Shown here piece by piece: positions 24,065 to 32,708 of a DNA stretch of 62,888 nucleotides. The position numbers and the translations under genes are program-made. The notes under the pieces were generated by a model. The model was not told the origin of the DNA. It worked only from the letters and a program-made list of their open reading frames with translations, and did not search any database. The stretch is from PALSA-555 sp035468285 (lineage in GTDB: Bacteria; Actinomycetota; Acidimicrobiia; IMCC26256; PALSA-555). Numbering within the stretch: position 1 is the first letter of the stretch; every line of letters begins with the position of its first letter. The stretch lies in assembly GCA_035468285.1 (NCBI GenBank), contig DATISY010000064.1, positions 1-62,888 on the forward strand. Direction: 5' to 3'.

Positions 24065-24496
24065 TCACTCCGGATCGAGATCGACGCGGATGGTCAACAG
24101 GTCGGTGCCCATGAGTCGCACCGCCAGCGCGGTGACGAAGCGGATCGGGCGCCCCCGGCTCAGCGTCCGCTGGCGCGCGCGCGGGTCGTCATCGTCCAGC
24201 ACGTGCGCCGTCCCGGTCCGCCATCGGTACCGCAGTCCATGGCGAGCCTTGACCCGAACACGCGGGTCGTGCTCGAGGTTCCGGACATACGACGCGTGGT
24301 GACCGTGCTCCGCGACCAGCCAGAACACGGCGCCGACGCGACCGTCGCCGATCGGCGTCCGGCGCGGACGACCGGACCGGTGACCGACGGTCTCGAGGAG
24401 GGCATAGCCGGGCGGGGCGACGCCCAGCTCCAGCATCCAACGGACCGGCGGGTTCAGCACGTGCTTCTGGAGTCGTCGGATCACCTGCCGCTTCAC
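24065..24496 (-). CDS. Deazaflavin (F420)-dependent nitroreductase-family protein
   Basis: About 143 residues. The split-barrel pattern ALLETVGHRSGRPRRTPIGDGRVGAVFWLVAEHG with the following SYVRNLEHDPRVRV is the hallmark of the DDN family, which bind F420H2 and reduce quinones or nitro compounds. GTG 24496 is preferred, with GGTAGG nine bases upstream; GTG 24532 would add 12 residues. It has its own transcription unit, divergent from the thiolase at 24649. The natural substrate is unknown. Confidence 0.85.
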   Translation of the reverse strand: MKRQVIRRLQKHVLNPPVRWMLELGVAPPGYALLETVGHRSGRPRRTPIGDGRVGAVFWLVAEHGHHASYVRNLEHDPRVRVKARHGLRYRWRTGTAHVLDDDDPRARQRTLSRGRPIRFVTALAVRLMGTDLLTIRVDLDPE

Positions 24497-24591
24497 CGGT
24501 GTTGGCCTACCGGAACGGGGCGCCCGCTGCACCGGCCAAGGTCCCCCCGCTCGAGGCGCCGTGCGGCGGGGAGGCGCTGTGACGGGTTCGG

Positions 24592-24597
24592 TATCCT
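24592..24597 (+). promoter_or_regulatory. -10 element upstream of thiolase
   Basis: TATCCT is a good TANNNT -10, 51 bases before GTG 24649. The leader ends with CTGGAGG as ribosome site. No clear -35 was found. The rest of the 150-base gap to 24497 shows no other feature. Confidence 0.4.
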
Positions 24598-24648
24598 GCT
24601 GTCGTCACATCGTCCGAGTCGCCGACGTGGCGGCACCTGGAGGCACCC

Positions 24649-25827
24649 GTGGGCAAGCCGGTCATCGTCGAGGCGGTGCGCACCCCGATCGGGAAGCGCA
24701 ACGGCCAGCTGTCCGGGCTCAAGGCCACCGAGGTGCTGCGCCACGCCCTCATCGAGGTCATCGACCGGGCCGGCATCGAACCCGGCATGGTGGAGGAAGT
24801 CGTCGGCGGGTGCGTCACCCAAGCCGGCGAGCAAGGCTCCAACGTGACCCGCAACGCGTGGCTCAGCGCCGGCAACGACCGGCTCCCGTTCACCACCGCC
24901 TGTTCGACCGTCGACGCGCAGTGCGGATCGGCGCAGCAGGCCAATCACCTCGTCGCCGGGCTGGTCGCCGCGGACGGCGTCAAGATCGGCATCGCGTGCG
25001 GCGTCGAGCAGATGAGCCACGTCGCGCTGGGCTCCAACGTCATCAACGGCCCCGGTCACTACAAGACCGAGCCCTGGCCCTACGACGACCCCCCGAACGG
25101 GCAGTTCGGCGCGGCGGAGCGCATCGCCGACAAGCGCGGGATCACCCGCGAGGACCTCGACCAGTGGGGGTTTCACTCGCAGCGCAAAGCCAAGGTCGCG
25201 TGGGACGAAGGCCGTTTCGAGCGCGAGGTAGCGCCGATCGAGACCCCGGTCCTCGGCGAAGACGGGCAGCCCACGGGCGAGACCCAGACCATGTCCCGCG
25301 ACCAGGGACTGCGCGACACCACGCTCGAGGGTCTCGCCAAGCTCAAGCCCGTCGTCGAGGGCACACGCCACACCGCCGGGACCTCCTCTCAGATCTCGGA
25401 CGGCGCCGCCGCAGTCCTCTGGATGGACGAGGACGTGGCCCGCGGGCTCGGCCTCCGGCCTCGTGCCCGGCTGCTGCACCAGTTCGTGACCGGCACCGAC
25501 CCGTACTACCTCCTGGACGGTCCGGTGGACGCGACCCACAAGATGCTCGACCGGTCGGGGATGGCCATGGCCGACTTCGACCTCTTCGAGATCAACGAAG
25601 CGTTCGCGGCGGTGGTGCTGTCGTGGTCCCAGGTCCACAAGCCCGACCTCGACCGGGTCAACGTCAACGGCGGAGCGATCGCGCTGGGCCACCCGGTCGG
25701 CTCGACCGGGTCCCGCCTCATCACCACCGCGCTGCACGAGCTGGAGCGTTCGGACAAGGAACTGGCGCTCGTGACGATGTGCTGCGGCGGCGCCCTCGGG
25801 ACCGCGAGCGTCCTGCAGCGCGTCTGA
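24649..25827 (+). CDS. Thiolase (acetyl-CoA acetyltransferase), FadA5-like
   Basis: A 392-residue thiolase with a full catalytic set: nucleophile C92 in DAQCGSAQQA, NEAFA region, H348 in GHPVGSTGSR and C378 in MCCGGALG. It should cleave a 3-ketoacyl-CoA with CoA to release acetyl- or propionyl-CoA. Its form resembles the steroid-side-chain thiolase group. GTG 24649 follows a TGGAGG site. It forms a monocistronic unit and ends five bases from a convergent hydrolase. Confidence 0.92.
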   Translation: MGKPVIVEAVRTPIGKRNGQLSGLKATEVLRHALIEVIDRAGIEPGMVEEVVGGCVTQAGEQGSNVTRNAWLSAGNDRLPFTTACSTVDAQCGSAQQANHLVAGLVAADGVKIGIACGVEQMSHVALGSNVINGPGHYKTEPWPYDDPPNGQFGAAERIADKRGITREDLDQWGFHSQRKAKVAWDEGRFEREVAPIETPVLGEDGQPTGETQTMSRDQGLRDTTLEGLAKLKPVVEGTRHTAGTSSQISDGAAAVLWMDEDVARGLGLRPRARLLHQFVTGTDPYYLLDGPVDATHKMLDRSGMAMADFDLFEINEAFAAVVLSWSQVHKPDLDRVNVNGGAIALGHPVGSTGSRLITTALHELERSDKELALVTMCCGGALGTASVLQRV

Positions 25828-25832
25828 CCGGC

Positions 25833-26768
25833 TCAGGTCCTGACGACCCCGCGCACGAAGGCGCCGATCTCGGCCATCGCGGCGTCGGCTTCGGGGACGA
25901 TCGCCTCCATACCCAAGAAGCCGTGGATGAGCCCGTCGAATCGGTGCAGCGTGACCGGGACGTCGCATGCCTCGAGGCGGTGGGCGTACGCCTCGCCCTC
26001 GTCGCGGAGGGGGTCGTACTCGGCGGTGAGGACGAGCGCGGGCGGGAGTGAGGTGAGATCCCGGGCGTGGACCGGCGACGCGTACGGGTCCGCGGAGTCA
26101 CCGTCCGGACCCAGGTAACAGTCCCAGAACCACGCCATCGCGGTCGCGGTTAGCAGGTACCCCTCACCGTTTACCCGGTACGACTCGGTGTCCGCGGCGG
26201 AGTCACACACCGGGTACACGAGCACCTGACCCCGCAGGTCCGGGCCGTCGTCCCGGGCCCGCAGCGCGGTGGCCGCGGCGAGGTTGCCGCCCGCGCTGTC
26301 CCCGGCGACGACCAGGCGACGGGGGTCGCCGCCGAGGTCGGCGCCGTGCTCGGCCAGCCACTGCGTCGCCGCGACGCAGTCCTCGAGCGCGGCGGGAAAC
26401 GGGTCCTCGGGGGCGAGCCGATACTCGATGCTCACGACGATGGCCCCGGTGGCGTTGGTGAGCCGCCGACAGATGTTGTCGTGGGTCTCGATGCCCATGA
26501 TCACCCACCCGCCGCCGTGGAAGTAAGCGACGACCGCGAGCGGCTCGTCGGTGCGCGCCGGCCAGTAGACGCGCGCGCGCACGGCCCCGGCGCTCGTCGC
26601 GAGCTCGCGGTCTTCGATCGCCGCCACCGGCTGCTTCGGTCCTTCGGTCGCTTGGACCATGACGATCGCGCCCGCCCGGCCCACATCGAGGGGGAGTGTT
26701 TCGATGCCGGGCGCGTTCGCCGCCGCGACCTGGTCCAGCAGCGCGCCGAGCGCCGGTGTGAGCGGCAT
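25833..26768 (-). CDS. Alpha/beta-hydrolase, hormone-sensitive-lipase type esterase
   Basis: A 311-residue esterase. HGGG at about 84-87 forms the oxyanion hole, GDSAGG holds nucleophile S158, EYDPLRDEG supplies the Asp and GLIHGF the His. It hydrolyses a short or lipid-like ester. ATG 26768 overlaps the stop of the upstream hydrolase (ATGA). It is the last gene of a four-gene run headed by the FadD19-like ligase. A close relative lies at 53219-54166 under the same operator type. Confidence 0.9.
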   Translation of the reverse strand: MPLTPALGALLDQVAAANAPGIETLPLDVGRAGAIVMVQATEGPKQPVAAIEDRELATSAGAVRARVYWPARTDEPLAVVAYFHGGGWVIMGIETHDNICRRLTNATGAIVVSIEYRLAPEDPFPAALEDCVAATQWLAEHGADLGGDPRRLVVAGDSAGGNLAAATALRARDDGPDLRGQVLVYPVCDSAADTESYRVNGEGYLLTATAMAWFWDCYLGPDGDSADPYASPVHARDLTSLPPALVLTAEYDPLRDEGEAYAHRLEACDVPVTLHRFDGLIHGFLGMEAIVPEADAAMAEIGAFVRGVVRT

Positions 26769-27481
26769 CAGGACGCGGCCCAGAAGCGGGCCAGCGCGGC
26801 CGCGGCGTCGTCGGGTCGTTCCACGAGGCTCCAGTGTCCTGCATCGAGGGTGATGAACTCGGCGCCGGCCTGCGCGGCCGCGGCGCGGCCGTACTCGGGG
26901 GGCCCATACGGGTCGCGCTCGCCCCACAACACGAGGGCAGGGCGTTGCCCGGCTACGGGGCCCGGTGTCCACTCGCCGGCGACGTGCACCGCGGAGCGAT
27001 ACAGCGCCAGCACCGCGGCCTTCATTCTGTCGTCGATGTGCGTGACCGCGGCCGCGGCATTGGGATGGCCCCCCTCGCGCAGGGCGTCGACCACTACGTC
27101 GCCGACCATGAGCTCCATGATCTGCTCGCCGACCCCGGCGGTCTGCCACTGCTCGGCGAGGTCGTGCCACCGGAACACCTCGCTCACCGCGCCGTCAGCC
27201 AGGACCCAGCTCCGGAGCAGCTCGGGGTTGGTCGTGGCGACCCGCTGCACGAGGAGCGATCCCCAGTCGTGGCCCACCACGTCCACGGGCTCGTCGAAGC
27301 CGCGGAGCTCCTGGACGAGCCACGTCGCGTACTCGTCCTTGGTGCAACCGAACCCGGCGGGCACCGGGGTCCCGAACCCGGGAAGCGACGGGCACACGAC
27401 ATCGTCGCGCTCCAGCCGTTCGACGAGCGGTGCCCAGAGGTCCGCGGTGTCGGGAACGCCGTGGACGAGCACGACCGCCAC
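26768..27481 (-). CDS. Alpha/beta-hydrolase, Asp-nucleophile (epoxide hydrolase/dehalogenase-like)
   Basis: A 237-residue hydrolase. LVHGVPDT provides the oxyanion region and VGHDWGSLL puts Asp (72) at the nucleophile elbow, as in epoxide hydrolases and haloalkane dehalogenases rather than serine esterases. GERDPYGPPE and AGHWSLVERP supply acid and His. It could open an epoxide made by the P450. GTG 27481 follows the nitronate-monooxygenase-like gene by four bases. Shorter than typical epoxide hydrolases, so its cap domain is small. Confidence 0.85.
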   Translation of the reverse strand: MAVVLVHGVPDTADLWAPLVERLERDDVVCPSLPGFGTPVPAGFGCTKDEYATWLVQELRGFDEPVDVVGHDWGSLLVQRVATTNPELLRSWVLADGAVSEVFRWHDLAEQWQTAGVGEQIMELMVGDVVVDALREGGHPNAAAAVTHIDDRMKAAVLALYRSAVHVAGEWTPGPVAGQRPALVLWGERDPYGPPEYGRAAAAQAGAEFITLDAGHWSLVERPDDAAAALARFWAAS

Positions 27482-27485
27482 GTGC

Positions 27486-28607
27486 CTACTCCTCGTCTCG
27501 CATCGTGTCGAGCGTCGTCGTCGCGTCGACGAATCCCTCCATCAGGTCGAGGATCACGTCACGAACCGGGCGGACCGCGTTCATGCGGCCGACGATCTGG
27601 CCGACGGGCATGCCCTGCAGCTCGTGGACCTGGTGCTTGACGATGCGACGCTGCGCCTCCGAGGTCGCCATGTACTGCAGCGGCATCGGCAGGTATCCCG
27701 GCGAGTCCGGCCGTTCCCACGCCTCGGTCCACGCGGTGCGGAGCTGACGCGCCGGCTTCCCCGAGATGACCCGGGACCGGACCGTGTCGCGCGAGGTGGC
27801 GGCGAGCAGCTTCTGGGTGACGGGGGGCGACGTGTCGCTCTCCGCGGTCGTCAGCCAGATCGACCCGGTCCAGACCCCGTCGGCGCCGAGCGCCATCGAC
27901 GCCGCCATCTGCCGGCCGGAGCCGACGCCGCCCGCCGCGAGGACCGGCACCTGGTGGCCGACCGCGTCGACGACCTCGGGGACGAGCACCATCACGCCGA
28001 CGTCGCCGGTGTGACCCCCGGCTTCATACCCCTGGGCGACGATCATGTCGACGCCCTGGTTCACCTGCCGTTCTGCCTGCGCGACGCTGCCGACGAGCGC
28101 CGCGACCTTGACGCCGTGCTCGTGGGCGAGGTCCAGCACATCCTTGGGCGGTGGCCCGAGCGCGTTGACGAGCAGCTTGATGGGATGCGCCAGCGCGATG
28201 TCGACCTGAGGCCGGGCCCCTTCGTAGGTCCAGCCGAGCAGCCCGCTCCGATCCTCACCGTCGTCACCAAGGGGCGGCACGTGGTACTCGTCGAGGACGC
28301 CTTCGATGAAGTCCTTGTGGGCCTGGGGGATCATGTCGGCCAGCTGCTCTTCCATCCGGTCCGGATCGAGCTCGCCGCCCGAGCCGGCGTAGCTGGCCGG
28401 CATGACGACGTCGACGCCGTAGGGCTTGCCGTCGACGTGGTCGTCGATCCAGTTGAGCTCGATCTCGAGCTGCTCGGGCGTGAACGCCAACGCGCCGAGG
28501 ACGCCGAGGCCGCCCGCCTTGCTCACCGCGGCGACGACGTCGCGGCAGTGGCTGAAGGCGAAGATGGGCAGCTCCAGCCCGAACATCTCAGTTGCCCGTG
28601 TGCGCAT
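27486..28607 (-). CDS. NAD(P)H-dependent flavin oxidoreductase (nitronate monooxygenase-like)
   Basis: A 373-residue TIM-barrel FMN protein. FGLELPIFAFSHCRDVVAAVSKAGGLGVLG, then GYEAGGHTGDVG and AAGGVGSGRQMAASMALGADGV form the FMN phosphate-binding site of the 2-nitropropane dioxygenase family. Many members act as enoyl-CoA or ketone reductases rather than on nitroalkanes, so the substrate is left open. ATG 28607 follows a strong AGGAGGAAG site. It lies 8 bases after the FadD19-like ligase gene in the same run. Confidence 0.88.
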   Translation of the reverse strand: MRTRATEMFGLELPIFAFSHCRDVVAAVSKAGGLGVLGALAFTPEQLEIELNWIDDHVDGKPYGVDVVMPASYAGSGGELDPDRMEEQLADMIPQAHKDFIEGVLDEYHVPPLGDDGEDRSGLLGWTYEGARPQVDIALAHPIKLLVNALGPPPKDVLDLAHEHGVKVAALVGSVAQAERQVNQGVDMIVAQGYEAGGHTGDVGVMVLVPEVVDAVGHQVPVLAAGGVGSGRQMAASMALGADGVWTGSIWLTTAESDTSPPVTQKLLAATSRDTVRSRVISGKPARQLRTAWTEAWERPDSPGYLPMPLQYMATSEAQRRIVKHQVHELQGMPVGQIVGRMNAVRPVRDVILDLMEGFVDATTTLDTMRDEE

Positions 28608-28615
28608 GCTTCCTC

Positions 28616-30232
28616 CTAGACGGTGGTGGCGACGCCTGTCGCCACGTCCTTGGCCCAGCGGTAGTCGGGCTTCCCGGACGGTGACCGCACGATGCTCGAC
28701 ACGAGGTGGAGCGCGCGCGGCACCTTGTAGCCGGCGACGAGCTGGCGGCAGTGCTCCTGGATGTCCTCCAGGGTGATCGTCCCCGAGTCACGGACCTGGA
28801 CCACCGCCGCGACGCGCTGTCCCCACCGATCGTCGGGGACGCCGACGACGGTGCAGTCGTACACGTCAGGGTGCGACTTGATGGCCGCCTCGACCTCTTC
28901 GGGGTAGATCTTCTCGCCACCCGAGTTGATGGACACCGACCCTCGTCCGAGCAGCACGATCCGGCCGTCCTCTTCCACGCTCGCGAAGTCACCCGGGATC
29001 GAGTAGCGGGTCCCGTCGGGCGCGGTGACGAAGGTCTGTGCCGACTTCTCGGGGTCCTTGTAGTACTCGAGCGGGATGTTGCCCTTGCGGGCCACCTTGC
29101 CGACCACCCCCGATCCCGGCGCGACCGGCTGCAGGTCGTCGTCCAGGACCACGGTGTCGAGGATCGCAGTGACCCGGGGGCCCCGCGTCGACTCGTCGCC
29201 CGACTGGACGAGGGTGTAGCCGTTCGACCCGCTCTCCGACGCGCCGATCGCCTCGGTGAGGATCACGTTGGGCAGGCGCTCGAGGAATCGCTCTTTGACG
29301 GTGGGGGAGAACACCGCGGCGGTGCTCGAGATCGACACCAGCGACGAGAGGTCGTAGTCCGCGCCCGCCTCGTCGAGTGCCTCCACGAGCGGACGTCCCA
29401 TCGCGTCGCCGGTGATCATGATCCCGTTGACCCGCTCCTCGCCGACGAGCTGCCAGACACGATTCGGATCGAAGCGGGCCGTCAGCACGATCTTGTTGCC
29501 CTGGAACGAGCCCCCCATCACACCCCACTGGGTCGCACCGTGCATCAGCGGCGCGATCGGAAGCGACGTCCCCGGCTGGCGTTCCCGGGCGCGGGCGACC
29601 AGGTCCTCGGGGCGCTCGACGCGGGTGTTGGTCGTCGGGTCGATCCCGCCGCCGAGCGCGAAGAAGACGTCCTCGTGTCGCCAGACCACGCCTTTGGGCA
29701 TACCGGTCGTCCCGCCGGTGTACAGGATGTAGCGGTCGTCCGGCGAGCGAGGCCCGAAGTCACGCACCGGCGAGCCGCTCGCCATCGCCGCCTCGTAGTC
29801 GACCGAGTCGAGGCCGTCGAGGTCCGCGCCGGAGCCGTCCTCGATGACCACCGAGTGCGTGAGCAGGGGCAGCGTGCCCAAGACGTTGCGGACCCGGGGC
29901 GCGAACTCGCGCTGGTAGACGAGCGCCTTGAGGTCCGCGTTCTCGAACAGGTACGTGAGCTCGCCTTCGACGTACCGGTAGTTGATGTTCACCCACACGG
30001 CCCGCAGCTTGAACACGGCCCAGAGTGTCTCCACCCACTCGACCGAGTTGTACGCGTAGATCCCGACATGGTCGCCCGGCCCGATCCCGTGGTCCGCGAG
30101 ATGATGGGCGAGGCGGTTCGCGCGCTCCTCCATCTCGGCGTAGGTGCGGCGCTTGCCTTCCGCCACCAGGTACTCGCGCGACCCGAAGTTGTCGGCCGCG
30201 TGCTCGAACAGATCAGCGAGGTTGAACTCCAT
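28616..30232 (-). CDS. Acyl-CoA synthetase, FadD19-like (steroid side-chain type)
   Basis: A 538-residue ligase that closely resembles mycobacterial FadD19: MEFNLADLFEHAADNF, VNINYRYVEGELTYLF, LYTGGTTGMPKGVVWRHED, GSVSINSGGEKIYPEEVEAAIKSHPDV and SGKPDYRWAK at the C-terminus. FadD19 activates C27 steroid acids with C24 branching, so a similar branched isoprenoid or sterol acid is likely. Leads a four-gene run. TAAAGT eight bases before ATG 30232 gives a leaderless promoter whose -35 half is an operator half-site. It is divergent from the Ltp2-like gene. Confidence 0.92.
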   Translation of the reverse strand: MEFNLADLFEHAADNFGSREYLVAEGKRRTYAEMEERANRLAHHLADHGIGPGDHVGIYAYNSVEWVETLWAVFKLRAVWVNINYRYVEGELTYLFENADLKALVYQREFAPRVRNVLGTLPLLTHSVVIEDGSGADLDGLDSVDYEAAMASGSPVRDFGPRSPDDRYILYTGGTTGMPKGVVWRHEDVFFALGGGIDPTTNTRVERPEDLVARARERQPGTSLPIAPLMHGATQWGVMGGSFQGNKIVLTARFDPNRVWQLVGEERVNGIMITGDAMGRPLVEALDEAGADYDLSSLVSISSTAAVFSPTVKERFLERLPNVILTEAIGASESGSNGYTLVQSGDESTRGPRVTAILDTVVLDDDLQPVAPGSGVVGKVARKGNIPLEYYKDPEKSAQTFVTAPDGTRYSIPGDFASVEEDGRIVLLGRGSVSINSGGEKIYPEEVEAAIKSHPDVYDCTVVGVPDDRWGQRVAAVVQVRDSGTITLEDIQEHCRQLVAGYKVPRALHLVSSIVRSPSGKPDYRWAKDVATGVATTV

Positions 30233-30240
30233 CGCGGTGC

Positions 30241-30246
30241 ACTTTA
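30241..30246 (-). promoter_or_regulatory. -10 element of the FadD19-like promoter
   Basis: The minus strand reads TAAAGT eight bases before ATG 30232. Eighteen bases further upstream the operator half CTGACG (30270-30265) lies at the -35 position. The geometry is identical to the promoter of the hydrolase at 54166. Confidence 0.6.
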
Positions 30247-30255
30247 TGGGGCGAC

Positions 30256-30270
30256 CTGACGGCCCGTCAG
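30256..30270. promoter_or_regulatory. Operator-like palindrome CTGACG-N3-CGTCAG
   Basis: CTGACGGCCCGTCAG has perfect 6-base arms and a 3-base centre. It sits upstream of the FadD19-like gene, nine bases from its -10, in the FadD19/Ltp2 divergent gap. The same word occurs at 38012, 54190 and 58261. The form suggests a TetR-family operator. Confidence 0.65.
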
Positions 30271-30352
30271 ACGGCCCGCCCCGGGCCCGGTCGCGGCTCC
30301 GCGATCCACCCGGCCGGCGGCGCGTGGCGCCCGGAGCGACTGGTGTGCTGGA

Positions 30353-30368
30353 CTGACGCCCCCGTCAG
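30353..30368. promoter_or_regulatory. Operator-like palindrome with a 4-base spacer
   Basis: CTGACG-CCCC-CGTCAG ends 24 bases before GTG 30393 of the Ltp2-like gene. It has the same arms as the other sites but one extra centre base. No convincing -10 is visible near it. Confidence 0.5.
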
Positions 30369-30392
30369 CCGCCTGGCCGCGAGGGAGCACCC

Positions 30393-31565
30393 GTGGACCG
30401 CACACCCGTGATCGTCGGGACTGGACTGTCCGACTACCCGAAGGCGCCGCACCTCGACGGCGTCCAGCATCACGTCCTCGCGGCGCAGCGAGCCCTTGCC
30501 GACTCCGGCGTCGAGAAGGCGACCCTCGACGGCTACGTCGGGGTGGGCGGCGGCGGCGGGATGATGATCGACGACGCCGTCACGATGGCCGAGTACCTGC
30601 GCATCGACCACCGGTACATCGACGGGACGATGACCGGCGGATCGTCCTTCGAGTTCCACGTCCAGCACCTCGCGGCGGCGATCCGAGAAGGCCTCTGCGA
30701 CACTGCGCTGGTGACCTACGGGTCGGACCAGCTGTCCCGCATGGGCCGGATGCTCGGGACCGGCGGGTTCCAGCGCCCCGGGCAGCGCGTCAGCGGCCCC
30801 ATCCAGTACGAGGCCCCATACGGGAACTCGCTGGTGGGTGCCTACGCGATGCACGCCAAGCGTCACATGCACGAGTTCGGGACGACCTCGGAGCAGCTCG
30901 CCGAGATCGCCGTCGGCGTTCGCGAGTACGCGGCCCTGAACCCTCACGCCATGTACCGAGACCCGATCACGGTCGACGACGTCGTCAACAGCCGCATGAT
31001 CGCCGACCCGCTCCACAAGCTCGACTGCTGCGCGATCACCGACGGTGGCGGCGCCTTCATCATGACCACCGCGGAGCGGGCCAAGGACCTCCCCCAACCC
31101 CCGGTCTACGTCCTCGGCGCCGCCGGCGCGCAGACCCACTGGAACGTCGGACAGCAGACCGACTTCACCACGTGTGCCGGTGCTCTCGCGGGCCCGATCG
31201 CGTTCGAGCAGGCGGGGGTCACCCACGACGACGTCGACATGCTGATGTTCTACGACTCGTTCACGATCACGTGTCTCATCCTCCTGGAGAGCCTCGGGTT
31301 CGTCCCGAAGGGGGCGGGCGGCCCGTTCGTCGCCGAAGGTCATCTCAAGCGGGGAGGCCGCTGGCCGCTCAACACCGACGGCGGTGGGCTCTCGTCATGT
31401 CACCCCGGGATGCGGGGCATCTTCTTGATCATCGAAGCCGTCCGGCAACTGCGCGGGCAGGCCGGCGATGCGCAGGTCCCGGACTGCCGCGTGGCGCTCT
31501 GCGCCGGGTCGGGCGGCTGGCTGAGCTGCATCGGCGTCGCGATCCTCGGCGCCGACCGTCCATGA
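30393..31565 (+). CDS. Thiolase-fold lipid-transfer protein/aldolase, Ltp2-like
   Basis: A 390-residue thiolase-superfamily protein without the nucleophilic Cys: the site reads GGSSFEFHV (82-90). CHPGMRG near the C-terminus keeps the conserved His. These features and length match Ltp2 and SCP-x-like proteins. Ltp2, with a DUF35 partner, performs the retro-aldol step that removes the last propionyl-CoA from the steroid side chain. The DUF35 gene follows after 10 bases, which supports this role. GTG 30393. It is divergent from the FadD19-like ligase, with two operator palindromes between. Confidence 0.88.
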   Translation: MDRTPVIVGTGLSDYPKAPHLDGVQHHVLAAQRALADSGVEKATLDGYVGVGGGGGMMIDDAVTMAEYLRIDHRYIDGTMTGGSSFEFHVQHLAAAIREGLCDTALVTYGSDQLSRMGRMLGTGGFQRPGQRVSGPIQYEAPYGNSLVGAYAMHAKRHMHEFGTTSEQLAEIAVGVREYAALNPHAMYRDPITVDDVVNSRMIADPLHKLDCCAITDGGGAFIMTTAERAKDLPQPPVYVLGAAGAQTHWNVGQQTDFTTCAGALAGPIAFEQAGVTHDDVDMLMFYDSFTITCLILLESLGFVPKGAGGPFVAEGHLKRGGRWPLNTDGGGLSSCHPGMRGIFLIIEAVRQLRGQAGDAQVPDCRVALCAGSGGWLSCIGVAILGADRP

Positions 31566-31575
31566 GAGGGACTCC

Positions 31576-32001
31576 ATGAGTGAGGTCACGGTCAGCGAGG
31601 AATGGACGAAGCCGCTCCCGCAACCCGACGACGTCAACCGGCCGTACTGGAGCGCGGCGGCGGAGGGCCGCCTCATCATCCAGGAGTGCCGGAGCTGCTC
31701 GCACCGTCAGTTCTATCCCCGGGCGCTGTGCACCCGATGCGGTGACGAACCCGAGTGGATCGGCTGCACCGGGCGGGGGACGGTGCACACCTTCACCGTC
31801 ATTCGCCAGATGGGGATGCGCCCGTTCCGTGCAGAGCTCCCGTACGTCGTCGCGATGATCGAGCTCGAGGAGGGTCCGCTCATCATGGGTACCGTCACCG
31901 ACTGCGATCCCGAGACCGTCGAGATCGGCGCTCCCGTCACGGTGCATTTCGTGCGTGCCGCTGACGACGTCGGTATCCCCTACTGGCGGCTCGCGACCTG
32001 A
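31576..32001 (+). CDS. Zn-ribbon OB-fold (DUF35) protein, likely aldolase partner
   Basis: A 141-residue protein with an N-terminal helical part, a zinc ribbon of four Cys (C38, C41, C52, C55 in ECRSCSHRQFYPRALCTRCG) and a C-terminal OB-fold beginning GTVHTFTVI. DUF35 proteins bind thiolase-fold partners; the C-terminal domain of ChsH2 does so with Ltp2. This copy lacks the MaoC hydratase domain of ChsH2. It follows the Ltp2-like gene by 10 bases, with AGAGGGA as ribosome site, so a complex is expected. Confidence 0.9.
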   Translation: MSEVTVSEEWTKPLPQPDDVNRPYWSAAAEGRLIIQECRSCSHRQFYPRALCTRCGDEPEWIGCTGRGTVHTFTVIRQMGMRPFRAELPYVVAMIELEEGPLIMGTVTDCDPETVEIGAPVTVHFVRAADDVGIPYWRLAT

Positions 32002-32019
32002 GCGCGGTGACGGCATCGG

Positions 32020-32676
32020 TCAGCGGGGTCGGCTGCCGTCCTTCGGTGCGATGAAGACGATCGACGCCTCGGCGAGCAGCTCGCCGTCGCAGGAGGAGCG
32101 GGCCCAGACCCAGATCTTGCGGCCCTCGACCCGGTCGACGCCGGCGACATAGTCGATCCGTCGCCCCAACGGCGTCGGTCGCACCATCTTGACCGTCAAC
32201 GTCCCGGTGTAGCCGGCCCGGCCCCCCGCGACTTGCGCCGCGCCCATCAGGTCGTCGAACGCGGCCGCGACGAACCCTCCGTGAACATGACCAATCGGTC
32301 CCTCGTACGCCGGCGAGTACACCGCCGAGCCGGTCGTGACCGTGTCGGTCACGGTCCACTGCACCGGCGGTGCGAGCGGGTTGCTGCGCCCGCTGATCCC
32401 GCTGCGCTCGAGGAGTGACCCTTGCGCGCCGGTCTGGGACCCGAGACCGCCCGTGGCGTGCAGGCTCGGGAGCGGCTCGAGGAAGTGGGCCACGGCACGA
32501 ACCTGCTCGGTCGCCCGCTCGACGTCGCCGCCGTCGACGGCATCGCTGTCGAGATGGGCGACGAGCTCGACGACCCGCTTCACCTCGCGCACCAACTGGT
32601 GCTTGCGGGCACGCGCCTCGGTCTCGGGCGGGTCGAGCGAGACATACGTCGTGCGGGCGTCAGGGGGAAGGCTCAC
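32020..32676 (-). CDS. PaaI-type hotdog thioesterase
   Basis: A 218-residue thioesterase homolog with a ~110-residue helical N-terminus and a hotdog domain containing GPIGHVHGGFVAAAFDDLMG, the HGG loop and active-site Asp of the PaaI/4HBT group. It is paralogous to 2799-3479. It would hydrolyse surplus CoA thioesters. GTG 32676 has TATCCT six bases before it, so translation is probably leaderless. It converges with the DUF35 gene and is followed in the opposite direction by the UGSC operon. Confidence 0.85.
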   Translation of the reverse strand: MSLPPDARTTYVSLDPPETEARARKHQLVREVKRVVELVAHLDSDAVDGGDVERATEQVRAVAHFLEPLPSLHATGGLGSQTGAQGSLLERSGISGRSNPLAPPVQWTVTDTVTTGSAVYSPAYEGPIGHVHGGFVAAAFDDLMGAAQVAGGRAGYTGTLTVKMVRPTPLGRRIDYVAGVDRVEGRKIWVWARSSCDGELLAEASIVFIAPKDGSRPR

Positions 32677-32682
32677 GCGCGA

Positions 32683-32688
32683 AGGATA
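32683..32688 (-). promoter_or_regulatory. Probable leaderless -10 of the thioesterase gene
   Basis: The minus strand reads TATCCT six bases before GTG 32676, leaving no ribosome site between. Confidence 0.5.
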
Positions 32689-32708
32689 CGTGTGCGCGAC
32701 CCGACGGC

